This document shows, in pieces, positions 13,321 through 25,062 of a stretch of 64,000 nt of DNA. The stretch comes from Patagioenas fasciata. Its lineage: Eukaryota; Chordata; Aves; Columbiformes; Columbidae. The DNA lies in assembly GCF_037038585.1 (NCBI RefSeq), contig NC_092521.1, positions 54,506,398 through 54,570,397 of the forward strand. The letters run 5' to 3'. Position numbers and translations under genes: made by a program. The stretch's first letter is position 1. Each line of letters begins with the position of its first letter. Below the pieces are notes generated by a model. That model worked only from the letters and a program-made list of their open reading frames with translations, was not told where the DNA came from and ran no database searches.

Positions 13321-16052
13321 CTGTGTGAGTAATACTGATCCACACAGGCTTCAACTAATGGGTTGAATGGGAAAAGTGAGAAAATGAGCTTTTGCTGACT
13401 TCAAGTCTTTGTCATGTTGTCTGTTGGTTTTTGGTTTTTTTTTTCCAATTTTTGTCTATGATTGAGCTTTGAGATCCAGCCAGGAAAACCTGACAGGAGT
13501 GTTTGCACCATCTAGTACACCAAGAGCAATTAATGTTTATAACATCTTATTAATGGCTATGTTCTGTTTTTTTCTGATTAACTGTTAGATATGAAGTTCT
13601 GAAAATCACAATCCATTTACAAGTCAGTGAAACTATTTGTTCTTAGAAATATAATTTAGTTTAAAATGTGATTGTGTTACTGGCAGATTTACATAAGTGT
13701 AAAGCAGCGACTTGGTTGTCAAGAAACTTCTATCTTAAATTGTCTATACATTATATGAATATTTCTGGATTTTGTGTGTATATGCACACCAAGTCCAGCA
13801 AACCATTTTATATGCATGTGGATTACTGACAAAAAAATAAGCATCATCATTATAACTCAAGATTATAACAAGCAACCCCTAAACCATTCTGCAACTGCAA
13901 GAGCAGCAGCTCTTCTGTTGCCTTCTTGTTTGGTTCAATTCTGAGTTACAAATAAGAGCTTACATTTCCTATGATTTAAATGCAGATTTTGATACTTAAA
14001 AGATCATTGTGTGATTTCTATATTTTTGAATATTTCCAATTTTCTAAAATTAAACTATTTTTAAAATTTTTTTTAATTTTTAAATAATGGCAGCCCTGTG
14101 GCTATTCTATAACCAAAAGCTCAGGGAGCTGTTGAGTTTGAGCTGTTGTAGGCTCTTGTTGCTTTTTATACCTTTGGGGTTTGGGTTCTTTTTTTTACTA
14201 TCTTCCCAGTTAATGAAAACCACCCTTAGCTGAGGTGAAAACCAGAGCACCTCACAAGCTCCATTTAAATCATGAACCTGAATTTTTTACTTTCATAATC
14301 ATGATAGAGACAAAGGAAAGCCTGCAGTGAGGAACTTCTGGGCTTGGAAGAAAACGGCATGATTTATAACAGATGTCAGCAATTTATAAATTCAAATTAG
14401 AGTAATGTATAAATAGTGACTGCATAGCACTTGCTTTTTTATTACTTTGTGTATGACCTTTTTCAGAGTAGCAATTATTTTTCATTAGCTCAGTTCAATT
14501 GGAAAAAACAATGCTTAATGGACTTTGAATCCTGGGTTACTGGTGATGAAATTAGACAGTTTTCAGATTTATGTAATTGCTGTCATACGAAGTTCCATAA
14601 TTTGTCACACCAGCTTATTTCTGGTGGACTTTTACCAGTCACCTCTTCCAGTTTTTCCTTGAGCTGTGTGGTAGAACTGTGATCCAGGGCTCCAGAGTGA
14701 CCCGTGGAGCTGCTTATGTCTCAACAGTAAAGAAACTGCCCGTCTTTGGCCAGTGAGACTGTGATCTCGTCCTGGCCCCTCTCCTGCACTCAGGATCGCA
14801 GGTTCTTCAGCAGCCTCCCATAACCTCCACGTCCCTGAATATTTGATGGCTGCTTTGTGTTCTTCCACGTCAGTTATGGTTCTGGCATCAATGCACGCAT
14901 TCTTTAATCCATTTGACAGGGCCAAATTTAGAAGAGGGACAGGAAGCAGAAGGATGCAACCAAATGCAAAGTGACCTGTAGCAATTAAAGCAGGGGATGC
15001 TGCAGGCAATGTAGGGAAATGTAGTCCTGATAAATGATTAATCTTCGCAACTAGAGAAAAGAAATAAACAACAAAGGCTCAAGATGAAATGTGGAAATAA
15101 AGCATGGCTTAAAAGAAATAAATACAGGGTTAACTAACCTGTGATACATGTTATGCAAAAGCACATTTGTTTTCTTCTTAGTTCTGTGCTTGTATTCCTT
15201 TGTTTACTCTTTTTGTCAGTAGTATCATACATTTCCATAACTGAGGCAGAGAGCGAAGTCCCACGTATATGGATATTTCTGAGAATCTTTGGACTCTGTT
15301 AAATCTTATGAGGAAAAAGAGAATTAACTTTGAAGCAGTTTATCATCCATTCTACCCACTTCTTCCAGCTTTTCTCCTTCTTCCTCTAGTGGAAGTTTCT
15401 TTCCTTGTTACGAATGTGTCAGAAGGAAGGATGGGCTGGTTTCCTCTGTATTTCATAGTACAGTATAACAGTATAAATTTACTTGCATGGCCAGCATATT
15501 ATGTTTGCTTTTTACAGGGAATGGTATAACAGTGAACGCTGGTGGCAAATAACTTCTTCAGCTGTCACAGGAAAATTCAAAGAAATGTCCTAGAGAAGGA
15601 GCAATTTGAGGGAGTTTTTTGAGAAATTTTTAAGATATTGTGATGTTGAGGAAAAAAAGGCTGAATATATTCAACCAACAAAGTCAACAGTGTATACTGT
15701 CAATGTAGGTACTTTTCAAGTACTTTAATGTATAAAGACATCAGGTTTAGTTATTGAACGGGGAAGATAATCAGCAAGAAATTCCTTTCATACAAGGAAG
15801 CCCTGTGCACAGAAAAACAAGAAGTACCTTACCAATGTAATTTATGCCAGTTCTTATATCATTCCAAATTAAAACATCCGAAACTCGTTGAGTTACCCAG
15901 ATAGCATAGGAGAAGTTGGTATTTTGCTTTAGAAAGTCTGAGTAAACTTCTGCTCTTTTTTGTGCTAGCTCAAGAATGGAATCGGAGTTCAGTGTTGCAG
16001 CTGATATTGGGGGTTACTTTATTGATTACTTGCAGTATACAAAGATGGTAGT

Positions 16053-16118
16053 TTAGATTGGTAGGTGAAAAAGCACCTTCATTTATTAGATTGGTAGGTG
16101 AAAAAGCACCTTCATTTA
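16053..16118. repeat. Perfect 33-bp tandem duplication
   Basis: Positions 16053-16085 and 16086-16118 are identical 33-mers beginning ttagattggtaggtgaaaaa and ending cttcattta. Perfect identity in otherwise unconstrained intron suggests a recent event, possibly polymorphic in the population, or an assembly or replication-slippage product. Confidence 0.95.
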
Positions 16119-19100
16119 CGCAGTAGCTAGTAACTACTCAGGCTTGTGCAAAGCTCCTGGAAAAGTCCTGAGGATGGTCCTAACCTGAGGAAAGTTAAAC
16201 ACTGCATCCAGACTGACTGGTAACTATGTAGGAGGTTCTTTTGGGAAAAGGATCTTGTCACAAATTGAACAGATGATCTTCTCAACTTTACAGTACTTAC
16301 TTCTCATTTAGTATTGTACTGAAGTGTTAGTAGTAGTTAGGACATAATAGTGTAGCAGAAAGACAGAATGTCCTGTTCCCTTTTGACATGTATGTAAGTT
16401 CAGAGTTTCTTTTACCAATTGTTACAAAAAATCTGATTCGTTTATCAGGTTTATGCATTTGAGAGTTATTTGTCAAAACTGATCTCACTCTACATCATTT
16501 GGTTAATGTTGATTGCACATGTCAGATTAGAAAGAATGGTAAATATTCTTTTTAGATGAGTAACATTGATTGGTGGCATTTTCTCTTTTATGTAGATTTA
16601 TATGACCATGTTGTCCTGTCATTTAGGTTCAATAACAGCCTGTTCTCAACCCCCGCTTTAGCTAACACTGCTGTACCTAACAGCTCTCAATTAATGTGAT
16701 TTGTCAGTAGCAATAGGCCACAGTGATAACCAGAACACACTGCTACATCTTATTCTGACTGATCTATGAAACAGCATTGCCCATTTATTCTTTGGCACAA
16801 CATAATAAACAGACTCTGGGCTTCTACTTTCATGGCAGGTATTGAGCAGCTGAAACCTTCACTAATTTACACAATGGTTTATCTTTTCTCCAGTTGACTT
16901 CAGGGGAAACTCTAGAAGCCGTAACATAAAAATTAATGAGGTCAAACATGCTAACATGTCACACAACAGAGCAAACACTGCATGCTTGCCATTATTATTA
17001 GTCAGAAGGTGATTGGGACACGTACTGTACAAAAATACATGTACTGTATTAGTGTATATAGAGAATGGTTTGTCATACTGCATCATAGACATATTCCAGC
17101 CATTTTCAAGAAAACTGGCTAGAGAAAAGATTTTTGCTTCACATGAGAGCTTCTAAATGTTTATATTGTTCTCCTTGATTGCTGTTTTTTTGACCACTGG
17201 GTAGAAAACTGTATGTTACCTTAGTGCCATTTCCCCTGGTTATGATAAATTGTCTAATTATGTCTGTTGTTCTCAAGAATATACTTAATTGTGAGCCAGC
17301 CACATACACCTTCTTCTAGTATATCTGAAAGTTTCTGCATTGACCCTGCATTACCAGATGGTTTCATTTTCAGTGAAGACAATACTGTTGTGTGGTACCT
17401 ATGGAAAGGAGGTATGTCAGGTGGCCACAAGAGCAATTCTTCAGACCTTCAGCTTCCTTTGTGTTGCCTGCGGCTTCTCCAGTATGAGCAGCAGCTGGGC
17501 TGTAGGCTGCATAAATTGTTTTAGAACTCCAGCCATGTGATCAAGTCAGAAAACAGCTAAACACCCATGACAGATGTGGTTGAGAAGGACAATATTTGCA
17601 ACATAAGTCTTTTCCGCAAAGATCATTCTGATCCAAGTGTCTACCAAAGGTAGCATCTACTAGAAATAGACACTTTATTTGCCATCTCACTATAGTAATT
17701 CTTCTGAGGGGTATTTGTCGCAACCTTTTATTTCTTGTTGATTTATATATTCACGAAGGTGCCTGGGGTGAAGTGAGGATAAATTGTCATTGCCATATAT
17801 GTGAAGTGAAAAGTATATGCCTGCAGTCTTTATTTTTCACTTCTCAGTTAGATGTGTGCTTCCTTCACGCGAAAGAAAGAAAACTTTAAGAACACATGCT
17901 TGTCTGTCTTTCGATCTCTCTAGAATTACCTTGTCATGAAATGTAAAACTAATGTGTAGTTGTAAAAACCACTGCCAGCATTTTCCTCACTAGTGGCTGA
18001 TGGCTAAGTAGATTTAGGAATGAAAGGGGTTATTATAAAGTGATTACTGAATAGCTAGGTATGTCATTTTAAACAAGCAACTGAAATCTCTGTTGCAGAT
18101 TCAGAATGTAATCTTGTTTGTATCATTCATACTTAAAATCTGATTTTGATTGTGAAGGAGTAATCATGTAACGCAGGTAATTTGAGGAAAATACATTGAA
18201 TGATGTTTTTCTTTCATTCCTTATTTAAATGTATTAGAGTTTAAATGACTCACCATACCGAGTACACCTATAAAATGACAACAACATAAAGGTTAGATTC
18301 CATTTATGTTGGTTCAGATTTAAATTTTACTATAAAGTGAAAAGTTCATATCACCTTTCATGAAATAAAACATTGTATAAAAACGAATACTTAAAAAATA
18401 CTGCAAACTTTAAAAGGGTGTTACTGTTCGTTAGACCAATATATTTTGCAACTGTACATGTCAGCCTGAAGACTTAGGCCTTGTGGGATACGTGTGGCCA
18501 TAGATTGGTGAATAAGAGATGAAAAAATTAAGGAAAATGTCTCATGCAGGATTATATCACTCATTCATGTTTCTGTATCCAGAGTTTGTAATGATACATT
18601 ACTAAAACCTTAAATTTAATGTCTCATCTGGTTTCAAGCAATAGCTAGACTTATTTTTTTAGAAGTGGTGAGCTGGTGCCTTGGATATGTATCAGAATGT
18701 GCTTTCGATGTATCTTCTATCATCAGCTAAACGTTGTGGTTCTCTCCCAAGAATTCCTGTATTTTTAGCTTGTGTTTGAGCTAGAAATATCACAAAAGTA
18801 ATTATCCTGGTGATAAATGGATATTAGCACTCATGATTATTCCTGGAAAAAGTAGACCTCTACTTTTTGAGGAGGAGTGGGGATCCAAGCTGACTCATTT
18901 TAAGAACTTGACCTGATCAGTTTACTGCTGTGAGCTGTGAGAATGTATTTCATTGTTCTGTGAGCTCCCACGTTTTGGAACTAACCAGGTCTGATCACTG
19001 TTGAATGCTACGTTCTAATGCATTAGAAATGAGACTGAGAATTAGGATTCCACAGCTTTTGTTGATGCTTTGTAACTTTCAGCAGATAATTCATTTCTTT

Positions 19101-22100
19101 TGAGTTTCGGTTTCTTTGTATATAAACGAGGACATGTGCTATCCTCGTATCTCATACAGATACGTAACGCTTAACTACACGATACTTCTGAAGTATACGA
19201 TGAAACAAAATCAGTGGAAACATGATCTTGCATCTGTTTCCAGCCTGAAGAAGGATGGTGTTGCCGTAGTCTTACTGACAACAGTGTAGTTGGGGAGTTG
19301 CTCGCTTTCCGCCTTTACCCAGTAGACTGCTGGCATTTCTGGCAGGAAAAAGAAGCTGAGTATGAGCACATGCTGTGAGAATCTTCCAGTTCTCAAATGC
19401 AGGGAAGTGGTTTAATCAAGAGAGGGGAAACTATCCATGTTGTGTTTGCCCTGAAATGTGTTTTTATAGTTATGTCTTGTCCTATGGGCACCTTCTCTCC
19501 ATTGTGACAGTGTGGATGCCGATCATATTAGTGAAGGTGCTGGGGGAAGCGGAATGGGAAAAGTGAACTTCCCATGTCTCCTCCTCAGTTGTTCTGGTTT
19601 GTTCTTCCATGGAAGGTACTTCTTATTAAGTGAAGTGCACTAACAGCCTGATCACTTTTACCAGTGCTGGTGAACTCTTAAAGCATGAGTTTGCCTTAAA
19701 ACACAAGTAGCCTTGTTTGAAACGAAGCATGTCTTAAATTGTCTGCTCAATCAGATGTGGCCCTGATTTAGTGTGTAGAATCAAGTCTAAAATTTGTAGG
19801 TGCTTATGATCTCCATGTATGCAAGTTCCTTGCAGGTATTCATGAAATGATCTGCAAACCTCCGATACAGCTGCTGGACTCCACTTTACTCAGAGAGCAT
19901 TGACATGAAAAGGTGTTCAGTAATTTGAATAAGACTGCTTAGGCAATCTGTGACAAAGCCTGTACATTTAATTATCATTAGTTAAATTTGTGTTTAAAAG
20001 ACCTATAGTGGGTAATACCTTAAATCACAGATGACTCTGGTTTCATCTTAAATTTTTACATTTTCTTGTTCTGTTCATCTTTCACTTCATATGGAAGGAC
20101 AATAGAGTCCAATCTGGAATTTAAATCACAAAGGTCATGATTACAGAGCTAAAACATACTAATAATTTGCCTATACAAGAAGTAAATTCTTCGTTCCTAT
20201 TGTTCAGATTCTTTCAAATGGTACCTAACACATACTAGCTGTCTGCAGCTACTGGAGCACTATGGAGTGGCAGAAAACCACCATGCCTTTCCTTCCTTCA
20301 TCTCTTTTTTCAGTAGGTCTGTGGGGAAAAGACAAAACTTCCAGCCTGAGTTTTCATTCTAAACCCAAGTTTTGATGATCAATGACAGGATGCTAAAAAT
20401 ACACCTAAATGTCCCTGTGATTCTGAAATTGCGTTTCTGAAAAAGCATTGTACTTGAGGTAAGAGGTAAAGTGTGAAGTTCCAGAGAAATGAGCTGTGAA
20501 TTGCAGCTGCAATGGAAATTGATCCTGTCTGTCAGTCTCTGCTCTGTATTCTCAGGAAGACATAGAGGAGCAGAGAAGGAGCCAAGACTGACGATTAAAT
20601 GAGATGCTAAAGTGCCGGGGGCTAGAACCGGGCTTGCCAGTCCCTCCGGCCAGAGCTGCACCTGTCAGACTTCACTGGCTGATACTTTGCTGGAGCTGGC
20701 AGAAGGAGAGTGGTACGAAAAATGCTGCGGGCTCCAGCAGGGGAATCAGTTAAGAACTACCTGGCTGAAGCTTCAGGCATGACAGGCAGTGCCCTCCTTT
20801 GGGAGGAAAACCTCTTCTCTTATGAAGTGGTAGGCCTTATTTTCCACATTCACTTCATGATTTGTACCAGTTAGGCATGAGAAAATAGCTGGAATACTGA
20901 GGAAAAACAGAGGCTGAGTTCACATATAGAACTCCAGAGTGAGTTGAGAGGTCTGGCTGTAAAACCTCTCTGCAGGTGAGCCTTTACCAAGTGAGGAAAA
21001 AAAAACAAAGGCTCAGCAAATAGCTGTTGTGGTGTGAGATGTATATGTTGCATATAATGTTACTGGTACAGCATCTTAATCTCCTTATTCATTTTCTACT
21101 CTAAAAAATGTGATTTCAGTTGTGATTAGCACTGTGCTATGACACTTCTCTGTATAGCTATCACTAACCTGATGCAAGGTAATGACAGCAGACCATTGCT
21201 AGGATGAAAACTTTCAGGTACTATATGAATCGTTAGTGCAAGTCTCATGAGCACAACAGCAGCATCTCTATAGAATGCTTACTTTTTCACTGAAAGTTGG
21301 GAACTTACCATGGGAATATGATAAAAAAGATCCTGTAGAAAATACAATTAACAGAATTAAGTTATCATGCTGTGGTAATTAGTTCAGCTTTCCCTTTTAA
21401 ACCATAGCCATTAGCTGTCATTCTTTTTGTGTTGCTTAACAATTTTCTTTCTCCAAGTATCCTGAGTCCTTCATGATGCAAAGCATTTACTTTCCAGTGT
21501 CTTGGAAACAATGTACTGTGCTTTCAGAACCATATCACTTTAAATATTTCTTCTGGGGTGTACAACAATACCTCCAGAGAAGCTGAGTGCAAACTTGACC
21601 TAATGGAAACTTACTTTTCTATCTTTTATTGGAATAACTTTTATTTCTCATGGCTGTTTTGAGCTATATGGATTTTTAATCCAAAAATTGCACTGTTACC
21701 TTAGCCTTTTTTTCTGGTTTCCCTTCATCTCTTTCCTGCTTGCAATATGAATTAACTGAATTTAACCAAGAGTCATCATGTACTTCATGCATATAGATCT
21801 TTCATGACTGAGAACACAACTGTATAGAGCAGATGAAAACTGATATCCTCAGGTCTGTAATGAAGTCTTGTCTGATAAATGAAAGAAGTGTGGTATTGAA
21901 AAGAAAATAAAGCAAATAAAGTAGTGGTAATTTAGGAATTAGACTTATTTGATGAAAGAAATAATAACGTATCATCAATTTCGCTAGGCATGTCCATTTT
22001 GAGAATTTAGAAGTGAGACTGAGGACACAAAGTAGGTAAATTCTGTGGAGTGTAGGCCTGTACCTTCAAAGGCTCTTTCGTGGACAAAACTCTCTGGAAT

Positions 22101-22984
22101 ATTTAACCTGACTTTCTCAGTGCACAGTTATCCCACTTTCTCAGTTATCCCACCTGGTGCATCATATCAGATCTTGCTTTATTTTTTCTTAAATGTCTTT
22201 CTCTGCTGTGTCCCAGGGGTTTTTATATCCTACCTCTCCCTTTCTTTCCACTAAGTGCTGTCATTGGCTGGTCGACACATTAACTGCTTGACACTTACCC
22301 CACAAAGGGGTCTTTAGGGCTCTATCAGTTGCATAATCTCTGAATGATGGTAAGAAAAATAGATATGAGTTGCGTAGCTACCGATGCTATGGATTACAGA
22401 ATCAAGTTAGGAACCAAAGCTACCAGGGTATTTGCCTTGTCTGATGACCTTTATCCTGTGAATATCAACAAAAGCTGTATTGTCTCCATCTTCTACAACC
22501 TAATCTCTTTTTTCCCTTGTCTCTTTTGTTAGAAGTGAAAATGTATCTGTCATTCTCATAGCAATGACTTCAAGATTTAACTAGAGGGCTAACTTGTACC
22601 TTGTATTAAGGTAACGTGACATAAGAATATCTTCCTTCTGGGCAGAAACCTTGGATAGGTTTTGATCCGGTATTTTTGTACACTCACTCAATTTCAGTTT
22701 TAAAATGCTATGAATTAGTTTAATGTCTCCAACAAAATGATTTTTCAGCTCCCCTGTGAATTTTCTGATGTGCCTACTATGGAACTAAGCAGGCTGTTCC
22801 ATATTCTTGCAGCTGGAAACTTTGTTCAGCTACTTAATGTTGTATGTCAGGGTCACCTCAGTTTTGTAGATTTTCTAGTCCTATTTAGCCCGTTCGGGTA
22901 CCACTACAGTTACACAATACCCATCAAATGCGTTTTGGTATTCATAGTCTCACCTAAATGAAGAAATGCTTAGAAGCTGATATG

Positions 22985-23012
22985 AAAACAAAACCAAAAC
23001 AAAACAAAAAGG
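22985..23012. repeat. (CAAAA)n simple repeat
   Basis: A short run of aaaac/caaaa units inside the upstream intron. It has no other feature. Confidence 0.8.
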
Positions 23013-24113
23013 AAAACTCTTTTATCATGACATTTATGTCTGAATTATGCAGAAGTAAGTGCTTAAGGAAGACATGAAACTCTTAGGACTTGCCAGTCTT
23101 TGAGGTTTGCTTCTAATTAATCTTTGTTGTAGTAGCAATAGAAAACAGCCCAAACACTGGGATTCTTAGCTGGGGTATCTGAGTGTGGAGGCAGGTGAAT
23201 GGCTCTACCATGGTTTTTCCTTGATGGCGACATGTTCACCAGTCAGTCTACTTGCTAGAAAGGAGACCAGGATTAGACCCATTGCTGAATTTGGTTTGCT
23301 TTGCCATTTTGTCACTGACTGACAAATATACCGTATTGATGATCAACACTGTTGAGTTGTGGCAATTAATTAAAAAAAAAACAACAAACCTGGAGGATTT
23401 AAAAGGGGGAAAAAACACCCTGCTTTGTAGATTTCAGAGAGAACAAGCAATTTCTTAACACCTTTTCTTCAAGGAGTTAAGATGAATAACGTCTTTGAAC
23501 AAATGTTTCAAGCATGCAGGCATTCTATTAAAAAGAAAAAGATGAAATCCTGTGTAAATTGTTTAGAACATTTCTAGTGAAGACATGTTGATTAATAAAC
23601 ATAAAAGAGGGAAGATGCATATTAATTTGTTTATGTATAACAGACTTCTAGCTCATTAAAAGTCTTCTGAGCATTTAACTAGTGAAGCAGTGGATAAAAC
23701 TAGACGTTGTCTTTAATCTTGTTGAGGGCTCCAATATGAAAAAATCCTAGATTATTGCTAAATATGTATAATAGCTCTATTAATGACAGTGTTTTGAAAA
23801 TGTGTGGTGTTTTTGTGGTTTTGCTGTAATATGGTGGAAATCTGGGTTCACTTTCCTATCTCAATTGCTGGAACCAGTAGGACTGAAGAAAATTCATCAA
23901 CCACGTTCTTTGGCTCTTGTATATAGATAGCCATAAATTCTTGGGTATGATTTTGTTAGATGTGATTAATGGCTGGTTATCCAACGGGAGATCTCTAGGA
24001 AAGCTCATATGCAGTAGGATATTGGCTGATGTGCCTCCTGTTGTTTCTTTTCATTCTTTGCTAAACCACTACTACAAACAAAGGTAGTTGCACTGTTTAT
24101 TTTAGATGTGTTT

Positions 24114-24155
24114 AAAAAAAAAAAAAAAAAAGGAAGAAAAAAAAAAGGAAAGAAG
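24114..24155. repeat. Poly-A / A-G tract
   Basis: An uninterrupted run of 18 A is followed by ggaag, a second A-run and ggaaagaag. It lies about 600 bp upstream of the FN3-2 exon acceptor. No SINE body is recognisable upstream, so this is read as a purine microsatellite and not a retroposon tail. Confidence 0.85.
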
Positions 24156-24753
24156 CTATTAAGAACTAATATTTATGTAAAAAGAACCGTATGGACTATT
24201 TTAGAGGAACTGGATGCCCTGGTCAAGTAGTGGTTGAATAATTGCATTCAGTCTAACTTAAAATCAAATAAATAAGAAATAGCTGAAGAAACACCCAACA
24301 CTTTTTGTTTGGATAAACAGTCCTGGGAGAAAATCACCAGGTCTTTGCAAATTACCTTTTTCTTTTTAGATACTTGTTTTGCGAAAGTTTTTACTTTTAA
24401 AGTGTTAACACTTTTTTTTTTTTATGGACTTTTTTTGTTTTGCAAGCAGCAGATAGATAGAAAAAGTGTGCATCATTTAAACTGTACCGTGCATTTTGAG
24501 TTTAACCATAAAAAATATTTGCGTTTCATTTTTCCTCAAAGACATTTCTCTCTCCTTTTCTCACTGTTTTTCCCCTGATTTTTCAGAGACCTGTACTTTT
24601 ATTGTCATTTGCACTATGAGAGATAAAGCAGTGAATTTCTGTTTCTGCTTATTTGTCGTATCTATAGAACTGTATAACTTTTCAGTACTCCTTTTACTTA
24701 GCATAATAGTAGAAACAAATAATCATACCAGAATTATATTGGTAATTTTGCAG

Positions 24754-25062
24754 ATCCAATGCGTGGGCCACGAAAACTGGAGGTTGTGGAGATCAAATCT
24801 AGACAAATCACTATTTGCTGGGAACCATTCGGATATAATGTCACACGTTGCCATCGGTACAACCTCACAGTCCATTACCGTTACCAGGCCGGAGGACAAG
24901 AGCAAGTGAGAGAAGAAGTCAGCTGGGATACAGAAAGTTCACATCCCCAGCACACAATTACTAATCTATCGCCATACACAAACGTCAGCATCAAATTAGT
25001 ACTAATGAATCCCGAAGGACGAAAGGAAAGCCAAGAACTTGTAGTGCAAACTGATGAAGATG
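24754..25062 (+). CDS. PTPRM: PTPRM exon: complete fibronectin type III domain 2
   Basis: This 309-bp exon of receptor-type tyrosine phosphatase mu, a homophilic cell-adhesion receptor at cell-cell contacts, encodes one extracellular FN3 domain. It starts after ...ttttgcag, supplies the last two bases of a split Asp codon, then reads PMRGPRKLEVVE. It ends with ...VQTDED plus one base before the donor gtgagt. FN3 hallmarks are the B-strand Trp (residue 23 of the exon, in ICWEPF), the C-strand segment YNLTVHYRY (36-44) and the tyrosine corner NLSPYT (71-76). Potential N-glycosylation sites are NVT (29), NLT (37), NLS (71, followed by Pro) and NVS (77). The NPEGRKESQEL segment is characteristic of PTPRM, as opposed to its paralogues PTPRK, PTPRT and PTPRU, as I recall them. 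Both flanking introns are phase 1, so the exon is a symmetric one-domain module. It is intact, with no frameshift or stop. It probably corresponds to exon 8 of the mammalian gene (numbering from memory). Confidence 0.97.

Larger units (their letters stand above)
1..24753 (+). other. PTPRM: PTPRM intron upstream of the FN3 domain 2 exon (3' part)
   Basis: This is non-coding intronic sequence, phase 1 relative to the exon at 24754. It ends in the acceptor ggtaattttgcag, whose pyrimidine tract is weak and interrupted by purines. All open frames in it are short (below about 150 codons), lie on both strands, and show no domain, codon pattern or splice context that suggests a gene. The exon for FN3 domain 1 should lie upstream and I did not find it, so the intron probably extends beyond the window start. 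Contents I can support are a 206-bp tandem duplication (2007-2416), a G/T-rich tract (7895-8020), two CTCF-like motifs (9908, 10060), an ERVL-type LTR-like relic (12196-12890), a MIR-like relic (13139-13320), a 33-bp perfect duplication (16053-16118) and poly-A/AG tracts. The remainder is unremarkable AT-rich sequence. Confidence 0.85.

Noticed and set aside
14632..15009. 125-codon minus-strand open frame
   Set aside because: No family resemblance or supporting signals; treated as chance.
23237..23330. Possible MIR-like segment (ggagaccaggattagaccca)
   Set aside because: Only one block resembles a SINE; the similarity is too weak to annotate.
24496..24909. 137-codon plus-strand frame overlapping the start of the FN3-2 exon
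   Set aside because: It reads the exon out of frame and continues from intron; the PTPRM frame with consensus splice sites explains the region.
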